The notes: generated by a model from the sequence alone, not told the origin. 8,472 nt of DNA from Paracoccaceae bacterium (GCA_023260935.1 JALQTL010000187.1:1-8472); one strand, 5' to 3'; positions 1 to 6,249 are shown, numbered from the stretch's first letter. A program made the numbers and translations.

Positions 1-476
1 GGCTCTTCGATGAAAGAGGCCGCGCGAAACCCGTCTGCCCAGACCAGATCTTCCTGATCTTCCAGCGCCTCGGCCAGATTTTCCAGCGCCAGATCGGCCA
101 GCGGCCAGATCATCGCCGCATCGGTGCGCGACGGGCGGCGCGGATCGGGCGGATGGCTGCCACAGCGCCCCAGCGTCAGCTTTTCCACGGTCGAGGCCAG
201 GACTTCGGCCGACAAGACCAGCAGCCCCGTGCCTTCCTGCGGGCCTTCCAGCATCAGGATCAGTGCGCGTTCCATGGGCAGATCCAGCACCTCGGCCAGC
301 GACATGCGGCGCTGCTGGCCTTGGGTCACATCCACCGGCAGGTCGGCCACGTCGCGCAGCGCCCGGGCAAGGCCGATCCGCCAGGCCTTTTCACCGCCCC
401 GCACATCGGCCGCCCCGGGGACTGCCCCGGGCGCCGATGCCTTGGCCATTTTCCTGCGCAGCACCTCTGCCGTCAC
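1..476 (-). CDS. FliM/FliN-family flagellar motor switch-like protein, N-terminal part (3' end outside window)
   Basis: About 158 codons are visible; the gene runs off the left edge. The product begins VTAEVLRRK and continues with a helical, Ala/Leu-rich region, a segment EKAWRIGLARALRD and the conserved-looking RRPSRTDAAMIW about 115 residues in. I recognise this pattern from divergent Rhodobacteraceae proteins annotated as FliM/FliN-family motor switch proteins, which in the flagellar C-ring bind CheY-P and set rotation direction. The C-terminal SpoA-like domain that would confirm this lies outside the window. I chose the GTG at 476 because AGGAAAGGG lies 7 bases upstream and the LRRK start is typical of the group. 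An in-frame ATG at 449 is the alternative. It follows the symporter-kinase gene by 68 bases on the same strand, so it may be co-transcribed. No other flagellar gene is visible, so a motor role is unproven. Confidence 0.6.
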   Translation of the reverse strand, partial: MTAEVLRRKMAKASAPGAVPGAADVRGGEKAWRIGLARALRDVADLPVDVTQGQQRRMSLAEVLDLPMERALILMLEGPQEGTGLLVLSAEVLASTVEKLTLGRCGSHPPDPRRPSRTDAAMIWPLADLALENLAEALEDQEDLVWADGFRAASFIEE

Positions 477-502
477 GGCCAGACCCTTTCCTGCAATTGC
501 TG

Positions 503-531
503 CCCGAAGTGTCGCCGCCAAAGGTTGTCAA
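503..531 (-). promoter_or_regulatory. weak candidate promoter before the FliM-like gene
   Basis: A perfect TTGACA -35 box (526-531, minus) lies in the 68-base gap after the kinase stop. At 17-base spacing the -10 position reads TTCGGG (503-508), which is a poor match. It may be chance, or a degenerate alphaproteobacterial promoter giving the FliM-like gene some independent transcription. Confidence 0.2.
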
Positions 532-544
532 AGCGTTTACCCCG

Positions 545-3232
545 TCAGGCGGCCTTGCGTTCCAGCCGCAAAGGCAAGGCCACGCGGAAGGCGGCCCCGC
601 CCTGCCCCGGCAGATAGCTGATGGTGCCGCCCAGATTGGCCATGATCTCGCGGCAGATGGCCAACCCCAGACCGGCGCCGCCGGCCCGGGTCTGATCGGT
701 CAGACGGGCGAATTTCTCGAAGATCAGGGCCTGCTTGCCCTTGGGAATTCCCGAACCGTTGTCGATGAAATCCACCGTCACCCGACCAGCCCGGTGGCGC
801 ACGACCACGCGCAGTTCGGGATGGTCGGAATCGCAATATTTGCGGGCGTTCGAAATCAGGTTGATGAAGACCTGCACCAGCCTGTCGGCATCAGTGCGCA
901 GAAAGATGTTTTCCATCGGCAGATCGCGGTGGATGATGAAGCTGCGCTCGGGCTTCGTGTGGCTGGCGGCCTGAAGCGCGCGGTCAATCATCTGGCTCAG
1001 GTTCGACAGGCCAAGGTTCAGTTGCACCGTGCCGTTTTCCAGCACGCTCAGATCAAGCAGATCATCCAGAAGCCGGGTCAGGCGCTTGGCCTCGTCATGG
1101 ATGATGCGGCCGTAATGGGCCACCATGTCGGGCGGCATGTCAGGCTCTGTCAGAATTTCGGAAAACGCGCGGATCGAGGTCATGGGCGTGCGCAGTTCAT
1201 GGCTGATCTGGCTGAGGAAGGCATCCTTCTGGACCGAAAGCTGGGTCAGCTTTTCATTGGCCTCGCGCAATTGCCCCGCCGTGCGCGCCAGTTCGGCCTG
1301 CTGGCTTTCCAGGCGCGCCGAATATTCCATGATCTGCGCCGATTCGCTGGCGACCGCCATCAGGTCTTCGACCGTGACCGTCGCCCGCCCGGCAAGCTGG
1401 CTGATCATCGCATGGGCCGTGGCAGCCCCCACCGAACCGGCCAGCCGCCGTTCCAGCCGGGCAATGAACTGGGGCGAGGGATCGGGCAGATAGCCCGCCT
1501 TGCCCTGCCCCTTTGCCTCGGCCTCGAAAAAGGCCAGCGCGTCGTCATCACCCAGAATGCGCTGCGCCATCACCAGCAGGTCTTCGGTTTCGGCAAAGCC
1601 CTTTTCCCAGCCCCTCGGGCCAGAGGCGGCAATGTCAAAGACCCGCACGAAGGCCGCGCCCTGCATCCGTTCGACCGGGCCGGGAAAGGTGACGATCGAC
1701 CCCAGCAGGAAGACGCCCGTGTTCAGCGTGACAGACCAGAACAGCGAGTGGATGAGCGGGTCCATCCCGTCCACCCCGAACAGCGCGCGCGGACGCAGCC
1801 AGTCGATCCCGAAGGGGCCTTCGACGAAGACCATGGCCGGGATCACCGCATCGGGCCCGAAAGACGGCAGGAACAGCGTATAGGCCCAGACCGCAAAGCC
1901 CACCACCAGCCCAAGGGCCGCCCCCACCCGCGTGGCCCCGCGCCAGAAGATGCCAAAGACGATGGCCGGCAGGAATTGCACCACGCCGGCAAAGGCGATC
2001 AGCCCGATGGCCGCCAGCGCCGCCGACCCGCCCGACATGCGATAATAGGCATAGCCAAGCGCCAGCACCGCCCCGATCGACAGCCGCCGCGACAAAAGCA
2101 CGATCCGGCGCACATCGCCCGACACCGCCTTGGCCGGGCGCAAGCGCAGCCAGATCGGCATGACGATATGGTTCGATACCATGGTCGCAAGCGCGATGGA
2201 TTCGACGATCACCATCGACGTGGCCGAAGAAAACCCGCCCAGAAAGGCCAGCATCGCCAGCGCCCCCTGCCCTTCGGCCAGCGGCAGCGTCAGCACGAAC
2301 ATGTCAGGGTTGGCGCCTGTCGGCATACGCTCCAGCCCGATCACCGCAATGGGAATGATGAACAGGCTCATCGCAAACAGATACAAGGGAAAGGCCCAGG
2401 CGGCCGTGAACAGGTGGCGTTCGTCGGCGCATTCCACCACCATCACCTGAAACATGCGCGGCAGGCAGATCACCGCCGCCGCCGAAACGAAGATCAGCCC
2501 GGCCCAGCGGCCCGGTTGCAGGTTCCAGTCGGCAATTTCCGAAGCATGGATGCGGGCCACAATATCGGCAGGCCCCCCGGCCAGCCCCCAGACGACGAAG
2601 ATGCCCACAGCCACCAGCGCCACCAGCTTGACGACCGCTTCGACCGCGATGGCGGTGACGATGCCATGGTGCTGTTCCTTGGCATCCAGATTGCGGGTGC
2701 CGAACAGGATCGTGAACAGCGCCAGCCCCCCCGCCACCCAGATCGCCGTCGCCTCGGTGCCGGGCGGGGCCGATCCATCCTCTCCCGGCACGGCAAAGGC
2801 GCTGACCGAAAGGGTCACGGATTGCAGTTGCAATGCGATATAAGGCGTTGCGGCCACCACGGCCATCACCGTCACGATGATGCCCAGCAGGTTCGATTTG
2901 CCAAATCGGCTGGAAATCAGGTCAGCGATCGAGGTGACGCGCTGTCGCCGCCCGATCCTCACCAGCTTGCGCAGCAGCCACCACCAGCCGATGAAGACCA
3001 GCGTGGGGCCCAGATAGATGGTCAGGAATTCCAGCCCCGACCGGGCGGCATAGCCGACCGCGCCGTAAAAGGTCCACGCCGTGCAATAGATCGACAAGGA
3101 CAAGGTATAGACAAGCGGGGATCGCAGCCAGCCAAGCCGCCCCCTGTCTGCCCGCCGTTCGGCCACCCAGGCCACCAGAAACAGACAAATGACATAGGCC
3201 AGCGAGGCGATGACCAGAATGTTCAACGGCAC
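545..3232 (-). CDS. sodium:solute symporter-sensor histidine kinase fusion (CbrA/CrbS-like, without PAS or receiver)
   Basis: This 895-residue protein fuses a transporter to a kinase. Residues 1 to about 515 form about 12-13 membrane helices of SLC5/SSS type. Residues about 545-640 resemble the STAC linker (ILGDDDALAFF, then LERRLAGSVGAATA, then VEDLMAVASESAQIMEYS). A coiled-coil signal helix spans about 640-672. A HisKA/DHp domain carries the H-box at SHELRTP with His678. The HATPase_c domain has the N-box with Asn795 (NLISNARK), the G1 box DNGSGIP (824-830), the F box IFEKF and the G2 box GAGLGLAIC (852-860), all intact. It should autophosphorylate His678 in response to a ligand seen or moved by the membrane part. 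CbrA and CrbS, the known relatives, respond to histidine/carbon status and acetate; the ligand here is unknown. Relatives often have a PAS domain between STAC and DHp, which is missing. The natural partner is the receiver at 3555-3923. The start is a GTG. Confidence 0.93.
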   Translation of the reverse strand: MPLNILVIASLAYVICLFLVAWVAERRADRGRLGWLRSPLVYTLSLSIYCTAWTFYGAVGYAARSGLEFLTIYLGPTLVFIGWWWLLRKLVRIGRRQRVTSIADLISSRFGKSNLLGIIVTVMAVVAATPYIALQLQSVTLSVSAFAVPGEDGSAPPGTEATAIWVAGGLALFTILFGTRNLDAKEQHHGIVTAIAVEAVVKLVALVAVGIFVVWGLAGGPADIVARIHASEIADWNLQPGRWAGLIFVSAAAVICLPRMFQVMVVECADERHLFTAAWAFPLYLFAMSLFIIPIAVIGLERMPTGANPDMFVLTLPLAEGQGALAMLAFLGGFSSATSMVIVESIALATMVSNHIVMPIWLRLRPAKAVSGDVRRIVLLSRRLSIGAVLALGYAYYRMSGGSAALAAIGLIAFAGVVQFLPAIVFGIFWRGATRVGAALGLVVGFAVWAYTLFLPSFGPDAVIPAMVFVEGPFGIDWLRPRALFGVDGMDPLIHSLFWSVTLNTGVFLLGSIVTFPGPVERMQGAAFVRVFDIAASGPRGWEKGFAETEDLLVMAQRILGDDDALAFFEAEAKGQGKAGYLPDPSPQFIARLERRLAGSVGAATAHAMISQLAGRATVTVEDLMAVASESAQIMEYSARLESQQAELARTAGQLREANEKLTQLSVQKDAFLSQISHELRTPMTSIRAFSEILTEPDMPPDMVAHYGRIIHDEAKRLTRLLDDLLDLSVLENGTVQLNLGLSNLSQMIDRALQAASHTKPERSFIIHRDLPMENIFLRTDADRLVQVFINLISNARKYCDSDHPELRVVVRHRAGRVTVDFIDNGSGIPKGKQALIFEKFARLTDQTRAGGAGLGLAICREIMANLGGTISYLPGQGGAAFRVALPLRLERKAA

Positions 3233-3239
3233 CGGCTGC

Positions 3240-3245
3240 CCTCCT
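3240..3245 (-). promoter_or_regulatory. Shine-Dalgarno that fixes the GTG start of the symporter-kinase
   Basis: AGGAGG lies 7 bases before GTG at 3232. The GTG opens directly into the first hydrophobic helix, as expected for the SSS domain, so it is preferred over later in-frame starts. Confidence 0.75.
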
Positions 3246-3259
3246 CTGCCCCGCGCGCC

Positions 3260-3550
3260 CTAGCTGTCATCATCCGGATCGTTACCCGAATCCGGGTCGT
3301 CATCCTCGGACGGAACGGCAAGGCTGCGCGAGATCACGAAGGCAAGGACAATCAGGAACGCCCAGACCCCGAACAGAAAGATGCCATCGGGGGCGGTGTC
3401 GCGCTCAAAGGTGTTCTGCGGCGCCCACAGGATGGGCAGCAGGAACAGAAAGCCGCCGACAAAAGGAAGGAGCCGGGCCGCATCGCGGCGCCGACGCCGG
3501 CGGTAACTGGCCGGGCGCAGGAACAGGGGCGGTCGCGGGGCGGTAGCCAT
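3260..3550 (-). CDS. small two-helix membrane protein next to the symporter-kinase
   Basis: The predicted product has 96 residues. It has a basic N-terminus with a run of six arginines (residues 17-22), hydrophobic helices at about 26-43 and 55-74, a short loop containing NTFERDTAPDG, and a very acidic tail of Asp, Glu, Ser and Pro. The positive-inside rule would put the Arg-rich end in the cytoplasm and, with two helices, the acidic tail there too. I do not recognise a named domain. Several SSS transporters are encoded next to a small two-helix partner (YjcH/DUF485 with ActP, YhdT with PanF, DUF4212 proteins), and this gene sits in exactly that place, so a helper subunit role is inferred. 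The ATG at 3550 starts 4 bases after the receiver gene stop, implying translational coupling; the best upstream SD is only a weak GGTGA. An in-frame start at 3601 would overlap the receiver by 47 bases and is less likely. Confidence 0.8.
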   Translation of the reverse strand: MATAPRPPLFLRPASYRRRRRRDAARLLPFVGGFLFLLPILWAPQNTFERDTAPDGIFLFGVWAFLIVLAFVISRSLAVPSEDDDPDSGNDPDDDS

Positions 3551-3554
3551 GGGG

Positions 3555-3923
3555 TCACCGCGCCTGAACAAGATCGCGCACCGCGGCGCGCATTTCGTCA
3601 TTCGAGAAGGGCTTGGTCATGAAACGGCTGACCCCCGCCCTTTCGGCCGCCTCGCGGTCACGGCCATTGCCCTTTGCGGTCAGCATCATTACCGGCAGAT
3701 CGGCCATGGCGGGGTCGGCGCGGATGCCGGACAGGACTTCCAGACCGCTGACCCCGGGCAGCATCAGGTCAAGAATGACCAGATCGGGCCGGTCGCTGCG
3801 CACCAGATCAACCACGCCCGCGCCATCGGAACGCACGGTCACGTCACAGCCGTCGCGCGACAGAATGAAACGGATCGCCTCGCTGATGTTCGGCTCGTCC
3901 TCGACAAGCAGCACGCGCGCCAT
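3555..3923 (-). CDS. single-domain CheY-like response regulator
   Basis: This 122-residue protein is one receiver domain and nothing more. It has the acidic pair Glu8-Asp9 (LLVEDEP), the phospho-acceptor Asp52 in VILDLMLPG, the switch Thr82 (MLTAK) and the invariant Lys104 (MTKPF). All catalytic residues of a working receiver are present. It lacks a DNA-binding, enzymatic or other output domain, so it must act by binding a partner or by passing phosphate on. The strongly purine-rich GGAGGGGGG lies 11 bases before ATG 3923. It is the first gene of a tight set with the two-helix protein (4-base gap) and the symporter-kinase, which is its likely phosphodonor. The XRE regulator upstream, which carries a DHp-like segment, is a candidate downstream partner; that link is inference. 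Confidence 0.93.
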   Translation of the reverse strand: MARVLLVEDEPNISEAIRFILSRDGCDVTVRSDGAGVVDLVRSDRPDLVILDLMLPGVSGLEVLSGIRADPAMADLPVMMLTAKGNGRDREAAERAGVSRFMTKPFSNDEMRAAVRDLVQAR

Positions 3924-3964
3924 GTGTTGCGGTTCCCCCCTCCGGTCTGTGCCGGTTTATCCTG

Positions 3965-3993
3965 ACTATCCCGGGAAAGACCCGCCCTGTCAA
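3965..3993 (-). promoter_or_regulatory. probable sigma-70 promoter of the receiver/two-helix/kinase operon
   Basis: The -35 is TTGACA (3988-3993, six of six), followed by a 17-base spacer and the -10 GATAGT (3965-3970, four of six). Transcription would start near 3958, about 35 bases before the receiver ATG. This supports the three-gene set being transcribed apart from the XRE regulator gene. Confidence 0.55.
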
Positions 3994-3995
3994 AG

Positions 3996-4010
3996 GCCGC
4001 GTTAAGCGGC
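3996..4010 (-). terminator. weak hairpin after the XRE regulator gene
   Basis: A 5-bp stem GCCGC/GCGGC closes the loop TTAAC, followed on the minus strand by CTTTG. The stem is short and there is no real T-tract, so termination would be inefficient. The hairpin abuts the -35 box of the receiver promoter. Read-through from the regulator gene into the receiver operon is possible. Confidence 0.25.
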
Positions 4011-4048
4011 ATCGCCAGACGGCGCGGATGACGGACCCGTGGCCGGGA

Positions 4049-5338
4049 TCACACCGCATCCGACACGATCGACGGCTCCCGCCGCGCCGGGCAGGCCGTG
4101 CGCGGGCAGATCCGGCAAGATGACCCCACCGGCGTGACCGTAGCCCCCCCGGGCGAAAGGTCGACCGGCAGCAACAGCATGCCTGCCTCGCGCAGGTCGC
4201 TGCCCGCAAAGCCGGCCGGCAGCCGCGCCTCGCACAGGGCCATCGCGCGGAACAGCATCGGCGCGCGCCCCGCGGTTTCCACGATCTGCACGATCGGTGT
4301 CATCGGCCGGGCAAGCGCCGCGAACAGCGGCCAGAGCGGACAGGCGGCGCCAAAGCGCGGAAGGCTGAAGCCATCCACGGGCTTGCGGAACAGAAAGGTG
4401 CCCGAGGCATCGCAGATCACCAGCCCCGCACGCGACCCCGGCCGCAGCGCCATGCGTCGCATCGCCGTCAGCACCGAAACGCCAACCGCCTGCGCCACCA
4501 TCGCGGGATCATCGCCGTAAACCCCCAGCGCGGTTTCCAGCGCCGCCAGTGGCAGGGCCATCGCCTCGGCCTGCGCCTGCGCCACGAAGGCCGCCCCCAG
4601 ATCGCGCGCGGCGGCCGAGGCAAGGTCTGCCACCTCTCCCAGCAGGCGTTCCCGGCCGCCCGGGCTTTCCAGTTCCGTAACCTGCCAGCCACGCCGCGAC
4701 AGCCATGCCTCCACCTCGTCCTGCGGGGCGATGGTGCCTTGCAGGTCGGCATTGTCGGACCCGTCCAGATAGGCCACCAGCGCCTCGGCCCCCGCGGCCA
4801 GCCTTTCGCTGTCTTCGTGCAGGTTGTGGTGAAAGCGTGCGCGCCAATCGGGATCGATATCCTCGCTTTCCGCAAGGATCGCGGCGGTGGACCGGACCGA
4901 GGAGACCGACGACAACACTTCGTGCAACGAGGCGGAAAGGTGCGGATCATGCGCCAGCCGGTCATTCAGCGTGGCCACCACGCGTTCCAGATGCGCCGCG
5001 CGCTGCTGGGTTGCCGCCAGCACCGCGGCCCAGCCCGGAAAGCGGCTTGCGAAATCGTCGATCCGGTCCAGTTCGGCAGATGCAACCTGTGCCGCAGCGA
5101 CTGCCGCGCGCAGATCATCCAGCAACGCGCCCCCGGCCCCTTCCGAAAGGCTTGTGCTTTCAACCCCAAGCGCCTGTGCCAGCCGGCCCAGCACTTCGGC
5201 CCCGGTGCGCCGACGGTTGTGTTCGATGAGATTGAGGTATGAGGCCGAAATCCCCGCCGCCTGCGCCAGATCGGCCTGACGCAGACCAAGCGCCAGCCTG
5301 CGTTCACGGATCAGGGTTCCTGTCAGCGCATTGGGCAT
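4049..5338 (-). CDS. XRE-family regulator with short-chain-acyl-regulator-like C-terminus and a DHp-like middle segment
   Basis: The product has 429 residues. Residues about 7-60 are a Cro/CI-type helix-turn-helix (RQADLAQAAGISASYLNLIEH, then NRRRTG), very like ScfR/RamB-type regulators of short-chain acyl-CoA metabolism. The C-terminal part (about 245-420) resembles DUF2083: CPLW at Cys333 and a closing CxxCxxxxC set (Cys408, Cys411, Cys416). Typical ScfR proteins have an IrrE-like region in the middle; I see no HExxH here. Instead, residues about 137-193 look like the two-helix DHp unit of histidine kinases: His139-Glu140, then SSVRSTAAIL, and a second helix ending HEDSERL. No ATP-binding domain follows. 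The upstream region holds a nested palindrome suited to autoregulation. The receiver gene starts 125 bases downstream. The regulator family is fairly secure; the ligand, the targets and any phosphotransfer role are unknown. The ATG at 5338 gives the HTH its normal short N-terminus; its SD is weak. Confidence 0.88.
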   Translation of the reverse strand: MPNALTGTLIRERRLALGLRQADLAQAAGISASYLNLIEHNRRRTGAEVLGRLAQALGVESTSLSEGAGGALLDDLRAAVAAAQVASAELDRIDDFASRFPGWAAVLAATQQRAAHLERVVATLNDRLAHDPHLSASLHEVLSSVSSVRSTAAILAESEDIDPDWRARFHHNLHEDSERLAAGAEALVAYLDGSDNADLQGTIAPQDEVEAWLSRRGWQVTELESPGGRERLLGEVADLASAAARDLGAAFVAQAQAEAMALPLAALETALGVYGDDPAMVAQAVGVSVLTAMRRMALRPGSRAGLVICDASGTFLFRKPVDGFSLPRFGAACPLWPLFAALARPMTPIVQIVETAGRAPMLFRAMALCEARLPAGFAGSDLREAGMLLLPVDLSPGGATVTPVGSSCRICPRTACPARREPSIVSDAV

Positions 5339-5381
5339 GGGGCCTGCGACATGGGCAATTGGATAACGGCAAAGGACCGCC

Positions 5382-5420
5382 GATTTACAAGGTAAGTAAA
5401 CTTTACCTCAACCGTAAATC
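5382..5420. promoter_or_regulatory. 39-bp nested palindrome, probable operator
   Basis: Two inverted repeats share a centre at base 5401. The inner one is a perfect GTAAA-C-TTTAC (5396-5406). The outer one is a perfect 7-bp pair, GATTTAC (5382-5388) with GTAAATC (5414-5420). In all, 13 of 19 base pairs about the axis match. It is an AT-rich island in a GC-rich region, 44-82 bases before the XRE regulator start. The TTTAC unit thus recurs in alternating orientation, as expected for cooperative binding of two dimers. Autoregulation by the XRE protein is the simplest reading. Binding by the TetR protein encoded upstream is possible. Confidence 0.65.
5383..5411 (-). promoter_or_regulatory. candidate promoter of the XRE regulator gene
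   Basis: The -35 is TTGAGG (5406-5411), with a 17-base spacer and the -10 GTAAAT (5383-5388). Transcription would start near 5376, about 38 bases before the ATG. Both boxes lie within the palindrome at 5382-5420, so a protein bound there would block RNA polymerase. Confidence 0.4.
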
Positions 5421-5448
5421 AAGCCCCGACAGGCCGCTGGGGCGCAGG

Positions 5449-6057
5449 TCAGCTGGGGGCAAGAAGCCGGGCATACAGCGTTTCCAGAAAGGCCCCGGCT
5501 TCGGCATAGGGGTCATGGCCTTCGCCCAGCACGGCGCGCACCTGCATGTCGAAATCGGCATAATGCTGGGTCAGCGCCCAGATCGAGAAGATCAGATGCA
5601 CCGGGTCCAACCGGGCGATGCGGCCCTGATCCATCCAAAGCCGCAGCACCGCGGCCTTGTCTTCGACCAGCGCGCGCAATTCGCCTTCGACCGCGGCCTT
5701 GATACGCGGGCCGCCCTGTAGCACCTCATTGGCGAAAAGCCGGCTTTCGCGGGGGAAATCGCGGCTCAGTTCCAGCTTGCGGCGCACATAGGCCATCACC
5801 TCGGGCACCGGATCGCCCTCGGGGTTCAGGCCGCGCAGCGGATCAAGCCAGGCATCCAGCAATTCGGCCAGAAGCGTCTGGTGGATCGCCTCTTTCGACG
5901 GGAAGTAATAAAGCAGGTTGGGCTTGGACAGGCCCGCCACCTCGGCAATCTGGTCCAGCGTGGCGCCGCGAAAGCCATGGGCCGAAAACACCTCGAGCGC
6001 GGCTTCGAGGATGGTTTCGGAATTCTTCTGCTGAATGCGGGTCTTGGGTCTGGGCAT
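5449..6057 (-). CDS. rutR: TetR-family regulator, RutR-like
   Basis: The product has 202 residues, close to the 212 of E. coli RutR. An N-terminal TetR HTH (about 12-60) contains TLDQIAEVAGLSKPNLLYYF and PSKEAI, very close to the RutR counterpart. The rest matches the RutR-type C-terminal domain in KLELSRDFPRESRLF, DPVHLIFSIWA and TQHYADF. RutR binds uracil or thymine and controls pyrimidine breakdown. The divergent neighbour is a transaminase able to use beta-alanine, the end product of reductive uracil catabolism, which fits. I chose ATG 6057 (MPRPKTRIQQ). An in-frame TTG at 6108 would add 17 residues with no similarity to the family and would cover the likely promoter. The stop is 110 bases before the XRE regulator start. 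The subfamily is recognised from sequence only; an orthologue regulating another amine or pyrimidine pathway is possible. Confidence 0.85.
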   Translation of the reverse strand: MPRPKTRIQQKNSETILEAALEVFSAHGFRGATLDQIAEVAGLSKPNLLYYFPSKEAIHQTLLAELLDAWLDPLRGLNPEGDPVPEVMAYVRRKLELSRDFPRESRLFANEVLQGGPRIKAAVEGELRALVEDKAAVLRLWMDQGRIARLDPVHLIFSIWALTQHYADFDMQVRAVLGEGHDPYAEAGAFLETLYARLLAPS

Positions 6058-6076
6058 CTTGGCTCTGTCTGTTCGC

Positions 6077-6102
6077 TGACCCTGATGGTTGACCGGAACC
6101 GT
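6077..6102. promoter_or_regulatory. candidate TetR/RutR operator in the divergent region
   Basis: At 6085-6102 an imperfect palindrome has arms ATGGTT and AACCGT (5 of 6 pairs) about GACCGG. It includes TTGACC (6089-6094), which equals one half of the published RutR box TTGACCAnnTGGTCAA; the other half is not well matched. A second TGACC lies at 6077-6081, 13 bases away in the same orientation. The site is 20-45 bases before the TetR start, so it could serve autorepression. Confidence 0.35.
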
Positions 6103-6121
6103 CCCCAATGCAAGCGGCCCG

Positions 6122-6139
6122 GCCGAACCGGCCTTCGGC
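6122..6139. repeat. GC-rich inverted repeat in the tetR-transaminase gap
   Basis: Perfect 6-bp arms GCCGAA and TTCGGC flank CCGGCC. Just beyond, CCCGCG (6141-6146) pairs with CGCGGG (6161-6166) across 14 bases. Neither has a T-tract, so they are not terminators. They may be an operator or chance GC-rich symmetry. Confidence 0.25.
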
Positions 6140-6168
6140 GCCCGCGTGGCGGGGCATCACCGCGGGCC

Positions 6169-6196
6169 TTGACTGGCGTTGGCGGGATGATAGCAA
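6169..6196 (+). promoter_or_regulatory. candidate promoter of the transaminase gene
   Basis: The -35 is TTGACT (6169-6174, five of six). A 16-base spacer leads to the -10 TAGCAA (6191-6196, three of six). Transcription would begin near 6203, about 60 bases before the ATG at 6262. The -10 is weak, which fits a promoter that needs an activator or is normally low. Confidence 0.35.
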
Positions 6197-6249
6197 CAGG
6201 CGTCGAATACCCCGCAAATCCCGCCGCAGGCCCGCGCCTGCCCGAAACG

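Noticed and set aside
3551..3601. Longer start for the two-helix protein inside the receiver gene.
   Set aside because: It would overlap the receiver by 47 bases and add residues that are just the receiver's end in another frame; ATG 3550 gives a compact coupled arrangement.
263..3622. A plus-strand open frame of 1119 codons opposite the symporter-kinase.
   Set aside because: It is antisense to a kinase with all catalytic motifs intact. The composition (His, Arg, Gln, Asp and Pro rich, no recognisable domain) is the usual mirror image of GC-rich coding sequence.
4490..5310. Several open frames in both strands across the XRE regulator gene.
   Set aside because: They lack SD sequences and recognisable domains, and they are explained as shadows of the 429-residue regulator.
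6058..6108. 17-residue N-terminal extension of the TetR protein from a TTG.
   Set aside because: MPRPKTRIQQ is a normal TetR start; the extension has no family similarity and would cover the likely operator.
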